Shown here: piece after piece, positions 17,213 through 25,605 of the stretch
Layout of the letters: each line of letters opens with the position of its first letter
Numbering within the stretch: position 1 is the stretch's first letter
From: Candidatus Acidulidesulfobacter diazotrophicus
Lineage (GTDB): Bacteria; SZUA-79; Acidulodesulfobacterales; Acidulodesulfobacteraceae
Direction of reading: 5' to 3'
Assembly (NCBI GenBank): GCA_004195025.1
Contig: SGBB01000020.1
Span: 1-41,736 of the forward strand
Length of the DNA stretch: 41,736 bases
Notes under the pieces: generated by a model
Told to the model about the DNA's origin: nothing
Database searches by the model: none
The model's input: only the letters and a program-made list of their open reading frames with translations
Position numbers and translations under genes: made by a program

Positions 17213-17324
17213 GAATGACCGCTGCATGCACTTTCGGCTTATAGACTCGCGAAAAGAAACGGCAAAGCGTTTCTCTATCTTTGGAACTTTCCTGCTCGTG
17301 CAGGAATGACTTTTAGAGAATTTA
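17213..17324 (+). repeat. GC-richer dispersed intergenic element, copy A
   Basis: About 110 bases beginning GAATGACCGC and ending GGAATGACTTTTAGAGAATT. It matches the reverse complement of 33125-33214 at roughly 80 percent by eye, including CGGCTTATAG, AGAAACGGCA and GGAACTTTCCTGC. It contains a small hairpin CCTGC-TCGT-GCAGG. No coding potential. Confidence 0.75.
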
Positions 17325-17354
17325 ATTTTTAACCCAACGAGTGTCAATCCCTAA

Positions 17355-19760
17355 TCAGCTGATTAATTTTTTCATTAAAGGAAATTTGATAAAATCCAGA
17401 ATAACCATATAAATAAATGTTACAATCAATAACCCTATTATATAAATCAAAGAAATAGGCGCCATTAATATACCGAAGTACGCCATTAAGTTAACGGCGA
17501 TTAAATCTCCAATTGTAGCGAGCAGCAAATAAGTACCAGGACGCGATTTATAAAAATGCCTTCTTTCCCTTACAAGATAAACTGTAGCTTGACCGCTGAA
17601 AACTAATGCAAGAAACACCAATGTTTGAACCTTCGCTAAAGATAAACTTAAAACATCGGCGCCGATAATATAAACAAGGAAAGAGTATATAAGCCATGCC
17701 CCTGCAATTATTAATGATGCGGACACAATAAGTTTAATATGCCATTTGTCCGGTTTACTAGAGTACACGACATTATCTTCAGCTAACGACATAGTGACAA
17801 AATCATTCGCAAAGATTAAAATCAAAATAAGAGTGGGGGTCGTTACAAACACTCCAAAAATTAATAATCCAAGACTGAGAAAAAAAGCAACCTGAAAGGT
17901 TTTGGAGATTTTATTTAACGTATACGTCAGCATTCTTTGATATACCATTCTTCCATCTTTAACGGCGTCTACTATATTTTCTAAACCCGGTTTTGTCAAA
18001 ATTAAACTAGCAGATGCTTTTGCAACGTCTGTCGCATTTGAAACTGCAATCCCCACTTCTGCCTGTTTTAACGCAGGAGCGTCGTTGACGCCGTCCCCCG
18101 TCATACCTGTTATTTTGTGAAGCTTTTGCAATCCCTGAACAAGATGAAATTTGTCTTCGGGGAAAACTCCTGCAAAAACATCGCAATCAGCAGGGTTTTT
18201 AAAGCACTCACGCTGACATATATGCTGACCCAGTCCAATTTTGCCTGCAATTGTTTTGGCAGTTAATTCAGTATCCCCCGTCACCATTCTAACCCTAATA
18301 CCTAAATCTTTAAGCTCTTGCAATAACTGTTTTGAATCTTCACGAGGCGGATCAGACAAACCTAAAAGACCGACGAGGGTTAATTTTTCATCATTTTCAT
18401 TTCCCATAGCAACTGCTATAACACGAAAACCGTTCGTCTCAAAATTTTTTGATTCTCTGTCAATCAAATCAGAATCGTAAACAATTTGCGATATAACAAT
18501 AGGCGAACCTTTTACAACCCTAATTTTTTGACTATTGCCGACTTTTTCGATAATAGATTCAGACCTCTTTGTTTGTGGGTCAAAAGGAATAAATTTTAAT
18601 TTACTGCCAATTTCTATAACATTAATTTTATTATTTTTAATGTAAGAAATTATAGACATATCAATAGGATCCTGAGTTGATTCGTCCGAAGCAAGCATAG
18701 CGTATGAAAAAAGTTCATTATCGCTGAAAGGTTTAAACGATTTAAATACAGAGAGCGTAAGAATGTTAGTTGTTAAAGTTCCTGTTTTATCGCTGCATAA
18801 TTCTTCCATTGAAGCAATATCTTCAATAGCGGAAAGATGAGTTACGAGGATACCTTTTTTTGATAGTTCTAACGATGCAAGAGCCGTGGCTAAAGTAAAT
18901 GTGACAGGTAAAGCAACAGGAATAGACGCTACAAGTAAAATTAAAGCAAAAGGTAAAATTTCACCAAAATTTAATTTATATATGAAGGCATAAATGAAAA
19001 TAGCTGCTACTAAAATGCCGTCAATCATAATGAAATATTTTATTATTTTCATAATAAGCTCTTCTAAATGTCCTTTGATTTTAGCGGATTTTATCAGCTC
19101 AGCAGTTTTGCCGAAATAGCTTGAAGCTCCTGTTGCAATAACTTTGCAGGTTGCTTCGCCCCTTTTAATTACCGAGCCGGAATAAACAGTTCCGCCGATA
19201 TTTCTGTCAACAGGCTGAGATTCGCCTGTTAAAGCAGATTGGTCAACCATAACGTCGCCGGAAGTAATTTCGGTGTCCGCAGGTACTAAATCACCCATTC
19301 TTATATGAATAATATCTCCGGGGACTAACTCTTCCGCAGGCAATTTTATCCATTTTTCGTCTCTTAAAACCCGAGTGATGATTTTAAGCTGCTGTTTTAA
19401 TAATTCGAGAGCTTCGCTTGCTTTATGTTCCTGAGTAAAAGAAATAATTGCGTTAAATAAAATTAAACCGATAATAATATAAGCTTCAACATATTTTCCA
19501 AGAATTAATTCAATAATAAATGTAAATTCAAGCATCCAGGAAACAGGACCCCAGAATTTTGAAAGAAAAATAATTAAAAAACTTTTTTTTTGTTCTTTAA
19601 TTGTATTTAATCCATACTGCGTTATTAATTTTTTAGCTTCCTCGGAAGTTAAGCCTTTTAGATCGTCTTTTAAAAGATTAGGGGATATTTTTATATCAGT
19701 GTCGGCAATTTCTTTATCTTTATCTTTATCTTTATCTTTATCTTTATCTTTATCAGTCAT
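17355..19760 (-). CDS. plasma-membrane-type H+-translocating P-type ATPase (P3A)
   Basis: 801-residue cation pump of the fungal/plant Pma1 class, expected to expel protons at the cost of ATP. Seen: actuator motif LTGESQPV near residue 177, phosphorylation site CSDKTGTLT with Asp near 322, hinge GDGVNDAPALKQAEVG near 555, and about ten membrane helices. In the sixth helix LIFANDFVTMSLAED keeps the Asp that corresponds to the proton-carrying Asp of plant H+-ATPases. The plant-type C-terminal autoinhibitory domain is absent. The N-terminus is a run of seven Asp-Lys pairs encoded by a hexanucleotide repeat. Ribosome binding site AAAAGGTG. It converges on the atp operon. An acid-tolerance role is inferred; a Mg or Ca pump is less likely. 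Confidence 0.88.
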   Translation of the reverse strand: MTDKDKDKDKDKDKDKEIADTDIKISPNLLKDDLKGLTSEEAKKLITQYGLNTIKEQKKSFLIIFLSKFWGPVSWMLEFTFIIELILGKYVEAYIIIGLILFNAIISFTQEHKASEALELLKQQLKIITRVLRDEKWIKLPAEELVPGDIIHIRMGDLVPADTEITSGDVMVDQSALTGESQPVDRNIGGTVYSGSVIKRGEATCKVIATGASSYFGKTAELIKSAKIKGHLEELIMKIIKYFIMIDGILVAAIFIYAFIYKLNFGEILPFALILLVASIPVALPVTFTLATALASLELSKKGILVTHLSAIEDIASMEELCSDKTGTLTTNILTLSVFKSFKPFSDNELFSYAMLASDESTQDPIDMSIISYIKNNKINVIEIGSKLKFIPFDPQTKRSESIIEKVGNSQKIRVVKGSPIVISQIVYDSDLIDRESKNFETNGFRVIAVAMGNENDEKLTLVGLLGLSDPPREDSKQLLQELKDLGIRVRMVTGDTELTAKTIAGKIGLGQHICQRECFKNPADCDVFAGVFPEDKFHLVQGLQKLHKITGMTGDGVNDAPALKQAEVGIAVSNATDVAKASASLILTKPGLENIVDAVKDGRMVYQRMLTYTLNKISKTFQVAFFLSLGLLIFGVFVTTPTLILILIFANDFVTMSLAEDNVVYSSKPDKWHIKLIVSASLIIAGAWLIYSFLVYIIGADVLSLSLAKVQTLVFLALVFSGQATVYLVRERRHFYKSRPGTYLLLATIGDLIAVNLMAYFGILMAPISLIYIIGLLIVTFIYMVILDFIKFPLMKKLIS
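19711..19752 (-). repeat. hexanucleotide microsatellite (TCTTTA)x7 inside the H+-ATPase start
   Basis: Seven perfect tandem TCTTTA units on the + strand, read on the coding strand as alternating Asp and Lys codons right after Met-Thr. Being a multiple of three, slippage would change the length of the charged tail without a frameshift. Confidence 0.95.
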
Positions 19761-20141
19761 TTGTACACCTTTTGAAAATAAATTTTATTTTTAGTTGATT
19801 AATTTAATAGTTATAAATACTTATTTGTAGATATTTATGTGCCAATGTATGCCAATGAACTTAAAATGATAATTTTTCGCGATAAAAAATAATTATTAAG
19901 TTATTATTTGATTAAATTTATTTATTAAAGAATTTATTTATAATGCCCATCTCTATTTTAAAATAGCTGTAAAATAAAAATAACTACCCCGCATATTCAA
20001 GCGGGAGTAAGCTAATAAATAAATCGGATACCTTATAAATAAAATTATATCATAAATTAGCCTTCTATCGTTTTAAATTTAGCATCATTTGAAGAAGTAA
20101 TATTAAAGTGGTACAATACACACAAAGGAGTACATTAAGTA
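19761..20141. other. 381-base divergent gap between the H+-ATPase and a TauE/SafE gene
   Basis: Contains a near-duplicate TATGTGCCAATG/TATGCCAATG at about 19837-19857, a GC-rich hairpin (CCCGC 19988-19992 with GCGGG 20001-20005) and the promoter of the + strand gene at 20089-20117. Otherwise AT-rich filler. Confidence 0.5.
20089..20117 (+). promoter_or_regulatory. candidate sigma70-type promoter of the TauE/SafE gene
   Basis: TTGAAG (20089-20094), 17-base spacer, TACAAT (20112-20117). The start point would fall about 18 bases before ATG, at the ribosome binding site AAGGAG (20125-20130), implying a very short leader. Confidence 0.5.
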
Positions 20142-21158
20142 ATGACGAATATTATATTTGTTGTAGTGATTTTGTTTTTTACATCAATCTCAGTCGGCAT
20201 TGTGGGTAACGTTATAGGAATAGGCGGAGGTATTCTTCTTGTTCCATTTTTTCTTTTATATATGCATTTATCTCCTGTAAAAGCGAGCGGATTAAGTCTT
20301 TTTACAATTTTGGCAAGCTCATCAGGGGGGTCTTTTAAATTTATAAAAGAAAAAATAATAGATTTTAAATTGTATTTAATGATAGTTCTTTTTGCCGTAC
20401 CAGGAGTTATTGCAGGTTCAATTTTAAGTAAATATATAAAAACCGATGAATTTAAAGGAATTTTTTCTTTAATTATTATTATTATAGGCGTATTTTCATT
20501 AATAGCAACAAATATTCAGACAAAAAAAGCAGAAAATGAAATTGATTTAAATAAAGTTAAGAGTGATGATAGCGCTAATTCTTTCAATATAAAAAAAAAT
20601 AAAGAAATTAACAATAAAAAAGAAAGCAGCAATGAGAATATTAAAACTTTAAACGGAAGCGGCAGAAATAAAAATTTTAAACTGAAGTCAATTATTATTT
20701 ATCTGAAAAATATACATATAAGCAGTGATATAAAGAGAAAAAAAATAGACAGAACAGGCAATACATTTGATTATTATATTAAAAAACCGATTGTTATTAA
20801 TTTTTTTTCTTTAATCGCAGGGTTTGTTTCCGGATTTATAGGCATAGGCATAGGCGGTATAACGGGCACATTTTTAACGGCCGTTGAACAGATTCCCCCT
20901 AGAATTGCATTTTCTACCGTTATATTAGCTATGATTTTAACATCTGCTGTAGGCGGATTTATCCATCTATCATATATGAGGTTTTCGTATAATGCAATAA
21001 TAATATATTTAATCCCTTTAATGATTGGAGCGATAATAGGGTCTCAACTTGGCGTGCATATATCTAAATTGCTTAATTCAAGAACCCTAAGACTGTACCA
21101 AGGTTGGATAATTATAACATTAGGACTGTTAATGTTTGCAATATCTTATATTAAATAA
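20142..21158 (+). CDS. TauE/SafE family sulfite/sulfonate exporter-like permease
   Basis: 338-residue inner-membrane protein of the TauE/SafE family, whose members move sulfite or sulfur-containing organic anions. The two repeated halves both carry the glycine-rich family motif: NVIGIGGGILLVPFFL at about 25-41 and SGFIGIGIGGITGTFLT at about 230-247. About eight membrane helices are visible. Between the halves lies a hydrophilic Asn/Lys/Ser-rich stretch (about 127-206), much longer than the usual loop and of low complexity. Substrate cannot be told from sequence; a sulfur compound is inferred from the family and the nearby DsrE genes. A second member of the family lies at 34756-35637. Confidence 0.85.
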   Translation: MTNIIFVVVILFFTSISVGIVGNVIGIGGGILLVPFFLLYMHLSPVKASGLSLFTILASSSGGSFKFIKEKIIDFKLYLMIVLFAVPGVIAGSILSKYIKTDEFKGIFSLIIIIIGVFSLIATNIQTKKAENEIDLNKVKSDDSANSFNIKKNKEINNKKESSNENIKTLNGSGRNKNFKLKSIIIYLKNIHISSDIKRKKIDRTGNTFDYYIKKPIVINFFSLIAGFVSGFIGIGIGGITGTFLTAVEQIPPRIAFSTVILAMILTSAVGGFIHLSYMRFSYNAIIIYLIPLMIGAIIGSQLGVHISKLLNSRTLRLYQGWIIITLGLLMFAISYIK

Positions 21159-21321
21159 GCTATATAAATTAATATGATTTATTTATCCATATTTTTTAGT
21201 TAAATAATAAGTATAAATATACAAATGACGTTTTTTAATTGTTTTATGACTGTTTCTAAATAAAGAAATTTTAATTAACTATTATTTTTAATTAACCCTT
21301 AAATTATAAGGAGATAATCTT

Positions 21322-22479
21322 ATGTCTTTTGATTTTTTTAATCCGGTAAAAATTCATTTCGGTACAGATTCATTGAAGGATGCAGGTAAAATTGCAAAAA
21401 AATACGGCACGCACGCATTAATTGTAACTGGAAAATCATCAATGCAAAAATCGGGCGTATTAGATAAACTTGTAAAAATTTTAAAAGACGAAGGTATAAA
21501 TTCTATCGTATTTTCCGATATTACTCCAAATCCTACCATAGATGAGATTGATGCTGCGGCAAAACTTGCTAAAGAAAAAAATATTGATTTAATAATTGGT
21601 CTTGGAGGAGGAAGCCCTCTTGATTCATCTAAAGCTATTGCCGTTGCGGCAAAAGGCAATATACCTGTCTGGGATTACTTAAAAATCCAACCGAAAGGAG
21701 CATTGCCGATTATAACGATAGTTTCTACTTCTGGAACAGGATCTGAAGTTAATAGATTTTCTGTTATGACAAACACTAAAACAGGCGAAAAACCAGGATT
21801 TGGATATGAATGTATGTATCCTAAAGAAGCTATCATAGACCCTGTTATTATGCAATCAATGCCAAAATATGTTACCGCTACGACGGGTTTTGATGTTTTT
21901 GTCCACGTTTTAGAAGCATATACGGGAAAAATAAGCAATCCAATCGCCGACAGTTATTGCGAAAAGGCATTTGCTTTATTAAGAGAAAGCTTCATTGCAG
22001 CTTGCAACGAACCTGAAAATATTAAGGCAAGGTCGGATATGGCAATAGCTTCTGCGTTAGCAGGATTGGCGATTGATTCCGCAGGCGTCGGCATAATACA
22101 TGCGCTTGAACATCCCGTGTCGGGTAATTTTCCAAACATAGCTCATGGAGCAGGTTTAGCGGCTTTGATTATTGCATCTATGGAACTAAATATTAAAGAT
22201 AAAACTTGCAGAGAAAAATACGCTAAAGTCGCCCATATATTTGGAAACATTAAAGGAAATAAAACTGAGGAAGATATGGCTTACGAATTAATAGAAACTG
22301 TCAAAAAAATATTATCGGATGTTGGCTTAAATGCAAAACTTAAAGATTTAGGGGTGAGCGAAGATAAATTAGAAAAAATTTCAAAAGAAGCTTTCACGAC
22401 TATGAATTTTGCAGTTTTAAACAATCCTGTCGTATTAGGCGAAAAAGAAGCGCTTGAATTATTAAAAGATTCTTTTTAA
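21322..22479 (+). CDS. iron-containing (group III) alcohol dehydrogenase
   Basis: 385-residue NAD(P)-dependent dehydrogenase of the Fe-ADH superfamily. The nucleotide-binding loop GLGGGSPLDSSKAIA lies near 93-107, and STSGTGSEVNRF follows. The metal ligands fit a Asp (TTGFDVFVH region) and three His (HALEHPVSGN and FPNIAHGAGLA). Normal length and intact. Ribosome binding site AAGGAG. It stands alone, 160 bases after the TauE/SafE gene. Candidates within the superfamily include NADP-dependent butanol or lactaldehyde dehydrogenases; the substrate is not readable. Confidence 0.9.
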   Translation: MSFDFFNPVKIHFGTDSLKDAGKIAKKYGTHALIVTGKSSMQKSGVLDKLVKILKDEGINSIVFSDITPNPTIDEIDAAAKLAKEKNIDLIIGLGGGSPLDSSKAIAVAAKGNIPVWDYLKIQPKGALPIITIVSTSGTGSEVNRFSVMTNTKTGEKPGFGYECMYPKEAIIDPVIMQSMPKYVTATTGFDVFVHVLEAYTGKISNPIADSYCEKAFALLRESFIAACNEPENIKARSDMAIASALAGLAIDSAGVGIIHALEHPVSGNFPNIAHGAGLAALIIASMELNIKDKTCREKYAKVAHIFGNIKGNKTEEDMAYELIETVKKILSDVGLNAKLKDLGVSEDKLEKISKEAFTTMNFAVLNNPVVLGEKEALELLKDSF

Positions 22480-22530
22480 TTAACATTATTGCATGCAACA
22501 TTATATTTTGTTTGTCCGATTAATTATATT

Positions 22531-22562
22531 ATTTAACTATTTAACTATTTAACTATTTAACT
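22531..22562 (+). repeat. 8-bp tandem repeat (ATTTAACT)x4 abutting a start codon
   Basis: Four perfect copies of ATTTAACT run directly into the ATG at 22563, occupying the place where a ribosome binding site should be. Not a multiple of three but outside the frame, so copy changes would alter spacing rather than reading frame. Confidence 0.95.
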
Positions 22563-23387
22563 ATGAAGTACCCAAAACTTCAAAAATCATTTTTTGTAAA
22601 AGAAGATACATTGCAAGCAGCTAAGGAATTATTAGGGAAGTATTTGTTGACAGATATTAACGGAGAAGGCATTACAGGCGGAAAAATAGTTGAAGTTGAA
22701 GCGTATCTCGGAGCTGAGGATAAAGCATCTCATGGTTACAATAATCGCAGAACCAAAAGAAATGAAAATTTATATAAAGAAGGCGGAAACGCCTATGTTT
22801 ATTTTTGTTATGGAATGTATTATTTGTTTAATGTCGTAACCGGGAGTAAAAATACGTCAAACGCTGTTCTAATAAGAGCGGTAGAGCCAGAAATAGGCAT
22901 TGATATAATGATCCAAAGGAAAATGAGAAGATTAAAATCTAAAGGTGATTTATCTATTAATAAAACATTTAATAAAACATTAAAAATAAATAGTAATATA
23001 AATAGAATTGCGTCGGGATTAGAAAAAAATAATATTATAATAAATAGAATTACATCAGGACCCGGTCTTTTAACAATCGCATTAGGAATTGATCTAAGAC
23101 ATAACGGTATTGTGATATGCGAGAATAAAAATATGACAATAGATGTAAACGACGGCAATAATTTTAATAAATTTAATATTATTAATAATAATAATGATAA
23201 AAATATAAGCAATAATGACGACGATGAATATAAAAATAAACTTGAAATATGGCTGGAAGACAGAAGTGTAAATATTTCCAATGAAGATATAATAGAAACG
23301 GCAAGAATCGGCGTTGACTATGCAGAAGAGCATGCTTTATTGCCATGGAGATTTAAAATTAAGGGTAATATTTGGGTAAGTAAATAA
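22563..23387 (+). CDS. 3-methyladenine (alkyladenine) DNA glycosylase, AAG/MPG family
   Basis: 274-residue base-excision repair glycosylase that removes alkylated purines. The catalytic motif is VEVEAYLG with Glu46. SHGYNNRRTKRNENLY and GNAYVYFCYGMYYLFNVVTG follow, and the second half of the family is seen in LIRAVEP and ASGPGLLTIALGI, ending in RIGVDYAEEHALLPWRF. At 274 residues it is longer than the usual 190-210. The excess is two low-complexity Asn/Lys/Ile-rich insertions, at about 123-162 and 193-222. The start has no Shine-Dalgarno and is preceded by an 8-bp tandem repeat. Confidence 0.92.
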   Translation: MKYPKLQKSFFVKEDTLQAAKELLGKYLLTDINGEGITGGKIVEVEAYLGAEDKASHGYNNRRTKRNENLYKEGGNAYVYFCYGMYYLFNVVTGSKNTSNAVLIRAVEPEIGIDIMIQRKMRRLKSKGDLSINKTFNKTLKINSNINRIASGLEKNNIIINRITSGPGLLTIALGIDLRHNGIVICENKNMTIDVNDGNNFNKFNIINNNNDKNISNNDDDEYKNKLEIWLEDRSVNISNEDIIETARIGVDYAEEHALLPWRFKIKGNIWVSK

Positions 23388-23465
23388 AATTGTTAAATTA
23401 ACATAAATTAATTATATGTTGACAATTTTTTTTATTTATAATAAAATACAAACCAGTTGGTATTT

Positions 23466-23513
23466 AAGTTGCTATTCAAGTTGCCATTCAAGTTGTCATT
23501 CAAGTTGCTATTC
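23466..23513 (+). repeat. 12-bp tandem repeat x4
   Basis: Four units of AAGTTGYYATTC (variants CT, CC, TC, CT at the two variable bases), followed by a partial AAGTA. Confidence 0.9.
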
Positions 23514-23529
23514 AAGTAACTGAGTATAA

Positions 23530-23565
23530 ATGGTATAAATGTTATAAATGATACAAACGGTACAA
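23530..23565 (+). repeat. 9-bp degenerate tandem repeat x4
   Basis: ATGGTATAA, ATGTTATAA, ATGATACAA, ACGGTACAA in direct succession, 16 bases after the 12-bp array. Confidence 0.8.
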
Positions 23566-23741
23566 ATATTTAATATAATAAATAGTTTTATTGTTTTAAA
23601 ATTTAGATAAAACATTTTATATTTTTAATAAATTAATTATATGCGGATTAAAATAAAATAAATAACATATTCGGCTTAATTTACATTATGGTTTTTATAT
23701 AAATAAAAATTTAACACTAAAATTAAAAAGGAGGCATTACA

Positions 23742-24092
23742 ATGGCAAAAGCGAAAGCATTGATTATTATTTTATCGGGAAACGACAATCCCGTTAAAGT
23801 TAAACTTGGTCTTAATGTTGCGTGGAGAACGAAAAGCAGCGGAGCGTTTGAAGATGTAAAATTAATTTTTTTTGGACCGGGAGAAGATTTTATTGCCAAA
23901 ACAGATGATAAAGAAATTTTAGAAGCTTACGAACAAGTTTTAAATAACAATATAGTGCCGCAGGCATGCGTGGCAGTTGCCGATGGTTATGGGGTCAGTC
24001 AAATTTTGATTGATAAAAAAGTTGAATTGGTTCATGCAGGTCAGGCAATTGCACAAATTATGGCAGACGGTTATCAGCCGTTGACTTTTTAA
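23742..24092 (+). CDS. DsrE family sulfur-relay-like protein (paralogue 1)
   Basis: 116-residue single-domain protein of the DsrE/TusD superfamily, small alpha/beta proteins that carry persulfide sulfur on a cysteine or act in sulfur relay. The pattern is a hydrophobic strand ALIIILSGND, then VKLIFFGPGEDFI, and a cysteine at Cys76 in PQACVAVADGYG, the position where active DsrE/TusD proteins bear their sulfur-accepting cysteine. Excellent ribosome binding site AAGGAGG. It stands alone behind two tandem repeat arrays. Two further paralogues lie at 25606-25977 and 31416-31745. Persulfide chemistry is a family-based inference; YchN/DUF1890-type proteins of unknown role share the fold. Confidence 0.8.
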   Translation: MAKAKALIIILSGNDNPVKVKLGLNVAWRTKSSGAFEDVKLIFFGPGEDFIAKTDDKEILEAYEQVLNNNIVPQACVAVADGYGVSQILIDKKVELVHAGQAIAQIMADGYQPLTF

Positions 24093-24290
24093 CAACGCTG
24101 TAATATATATTATATTGATATTGCATATCGGTCAACAATTTTAATTTCAAATTTTAGTAAATAATATAATATTAAAGATAAATGCGAAATTTTATATCAA
24201 ATAACAATTTGAAATAAAGCTTTAAAAATATGTAATTTGAATATATTATTTTATATTATCGTATGTCAATATTGACTGAATTAACTAAAG

Positions 24291-24887
24291 ATGGCAGTTA
24301 GAAATAAAGATTACAAAAGAATAGAAATAATAGATACAGCCTATACTCTGATGCTTGAAAAAGGCTATGAAGATACGGGTATACAGGATATTATAAATAA
24401 TATTAATGCAACGAAGGGCTGTATCTATTATTATTTTAAATCAAAAAAAGAAATTGCTATCGCAGTAATAGAAGAAATAATAAAGCCCTTTTTTGACAGT
24501 CAGTGGTCGACTGTTTGTACGGCAGCTAACCCCATTAATGAAATATGTAAAATTATTGACGATATATATTTAAATAGCGCCGATAATCTTGCCAAAACAG
24601 GGTGTCCTTTAGGAAATTTAATTCTTGAAATGTCGGCGAAAGACCCTGTTCTTTCAAATTTAACTAATGAAATAATAATACTGTGGCATAATCATATAAA
24701 AAAAGCCTTACAAATATCAAAAACAAAAAAAATTATTAAACAAGAATTAGATGAAAGTTTTGTTGCAAATTTTATAATTGCATCATTTGAAGGCTGCATT
24801 ATGATTTCTAAATCTAATCATAGCAAAGAAGTGTTAAAAGGCTGTTTTTCTGTTTTGAAAGAATACCTGCTATTATTAAAAATATAG
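24291..24887 (+). CDS. TetR/AcrR family transcriptional regulator
   Basis: 198-residue one-component regulator. The N-terminal helix-turn-helix is clear at about 10-55 (IIDTAYTLMLEKGYEDTGIQ, DIINNINATKGCIYYYFKSK). The C-terminal ligand-binding half (about 60-198) fits the family shape, with Cys residues at TGCPLGN and EGCIM. It lies between DsrE paralogue 1 and the convergent DsrE/Spy-like operon. Its own target could be either neighbour or the efflux genes at 26459; no operator was identified. No obvious ribosome binding site. Confidence 0.9.
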   Translation: MAVRNKDYKRIEIIDTAYTLMLEKGYEDTGIQDIINNINATKGCIYYYFKSKKEIAIAVIEEIIKPFFDSQWSTVCTAANPINEICKIIDDIYLNSADNLAKTGCPLGNLILEMSAKDPVLSNLTNEIIILWHNHIKKALQISKTKKIIKQELDESFVANFIIASFEGCIMISKSNHSKEVLKGCFSVLKEYLLLLKI

Positions 24888-24920
24888 CCTGAATTAAAAT
24901 TATCTATTTTTTAAATTAAA

Positions 24921-24977
24921 AAAACCGAAAAAACAGAGATAATATAATATTAGTCTGCATTCTCGGTTTTAAAAATT
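24921..24977 (-). terminator. intrinsic terminator between convergent genes
   Basis: AAAACCGA (24921-24928) pairs with TCGGTTTT (24963-24970). Read on the - strand the stem is followed by a run of seven T, so it should mainly end the 25977-25023 operon; on the + strand only four T follow. Confidence 0.6.
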
Positions 24978-25022
24978 ATAATAAATTTATTAAATATTAT
25001 AATATAAGTATTAATTTTAATA

Positions 25023-25571
25023 TTAATGCATCATCTTTGTTTTCTGTATCTTTTGTTTACGCATCATCTGCATTGTTTTTATCCAGTTCTTTTTCGCAAG
25101 TCTGTGATATAATGATTTTTGAGAAGGATAAAGAACGCGGTAGCCTTTTATATGAAAAGGTATCATTACATATCCGAGATACGTTTCGGCGTTTCCGACG
25201 GCTTTCACATCGCTAATCAATTTGCTTATGCTTGGATTATTCTGCATAGCGTCCATTTTATATTGCTTCAATGCTTTTTTAAACCTCATAACTCCTTTTA
25301 TAGTATTATGCATCATTTCCATAGTAAGTATTTTTTCCTGTTTAATCTGCGAAGAGTTAAGATTAAGAGCTTTAGCGTGCATTAAAACCCAATTAGGACC
25401 GGGATGAAATCTGTAAAAAACAGGCAAAAACCCTAAATTATGTCGCTTAAAAATTTTCATCAATTTCATCATCTTAATTTTACTCATCATCATAGCATTT
25501 GACTTAACTGTATTAAGGCTTAAAAAAAATATTAGGGACATTAATGCAAATAATGTAGCTTTTTTAATCAT
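25023..25571 (-). CDS. Met-rich periplasmic protein, possibly Spy/CpxP/heavy-metal-resistor-like
   Basis: 182 residues. A signal peptide ends near SNA (about 26). The mature protein is strongly basic and unusually rich in methionine (MMMSKIKMMKLMK after the signal; MMRKQKIQKTKMMH at the end). The middle, LNLNSSQIKQEKILTMEMMH, resembles the LTxxQ-type helix of Spy/CpxP/ZraP periplasmic chaperones and metal sensors, followed by another long helix. Conclusive family assignment was not possible. Ribosome binding site GGAGG is good. It follows the DsrE gene by 34 bases and is probably cotranscribed. Methionine clusters suggest copper or silver binding, an inference only. Confidence 0.6.
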   Translation of the reverse strand: MIKKATLFALMSLIFFLSLNTVKSNAMMMSKIKMMKLMKIFKRHNLGFLPVFYRFHPGPNWVLMHAKALNLNSSQIKQEKILTMEMMHNTIKGVMRFKKALKQYKMDAMQNNPSISKLISDVKAVGNAETYLGYVMIPFHIKGYRVLYPSQKSLYHRLAKKNWIKTMQMMRKQKIQKTKMMH

Positions 25572-25605
25572 TCTGCTAACCTCCGTTTAAATAATTGTTG
25601 TTAAT

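Larger units (their letters stand above)
17051..17354. other. 304-base gap between convergent atpE and the P-type ATPase
   Basis: Contains a weak hairpin (AGTTTAAT near 17070 with ATTAAACT near 17095), the terminator at 17123-17174 and the GC-richer dispersed repeat at 17213-17324. No gene. Confidence 0.6.
23388..23741. other. 354-base gap holding two tandem arrays upstream of a DsrE gene
   Basis: Contains the 12-bp array at 23466-23513 and the 9-bp array at 23530-23565, then AT-rich DNA to the strong ribosome binding site AAGGAGG ahead of 23742. No gene. Confidence 0.6.

Noticed and set aside
17213-17324. Possible tRNA or other RNA gene because of higher GC
   Set aside because: No cloverleaf arms or GTTCRA-type loop; the block is a dispersed repeat with a second copy at 33125-33214.
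22820-23281. 153-codon open frame on the - strand
   Set aside because: It lies entirely opposite the glycosylase gene, is Leu/Ile/Ser-rich as expected for the antisense of Asn/Lys codons, and has no family features.
23466-23565. Possible CRISPR array
   Set aside because: Units are 9-12 bases in direct succession without spacers, and no cas genes are near.
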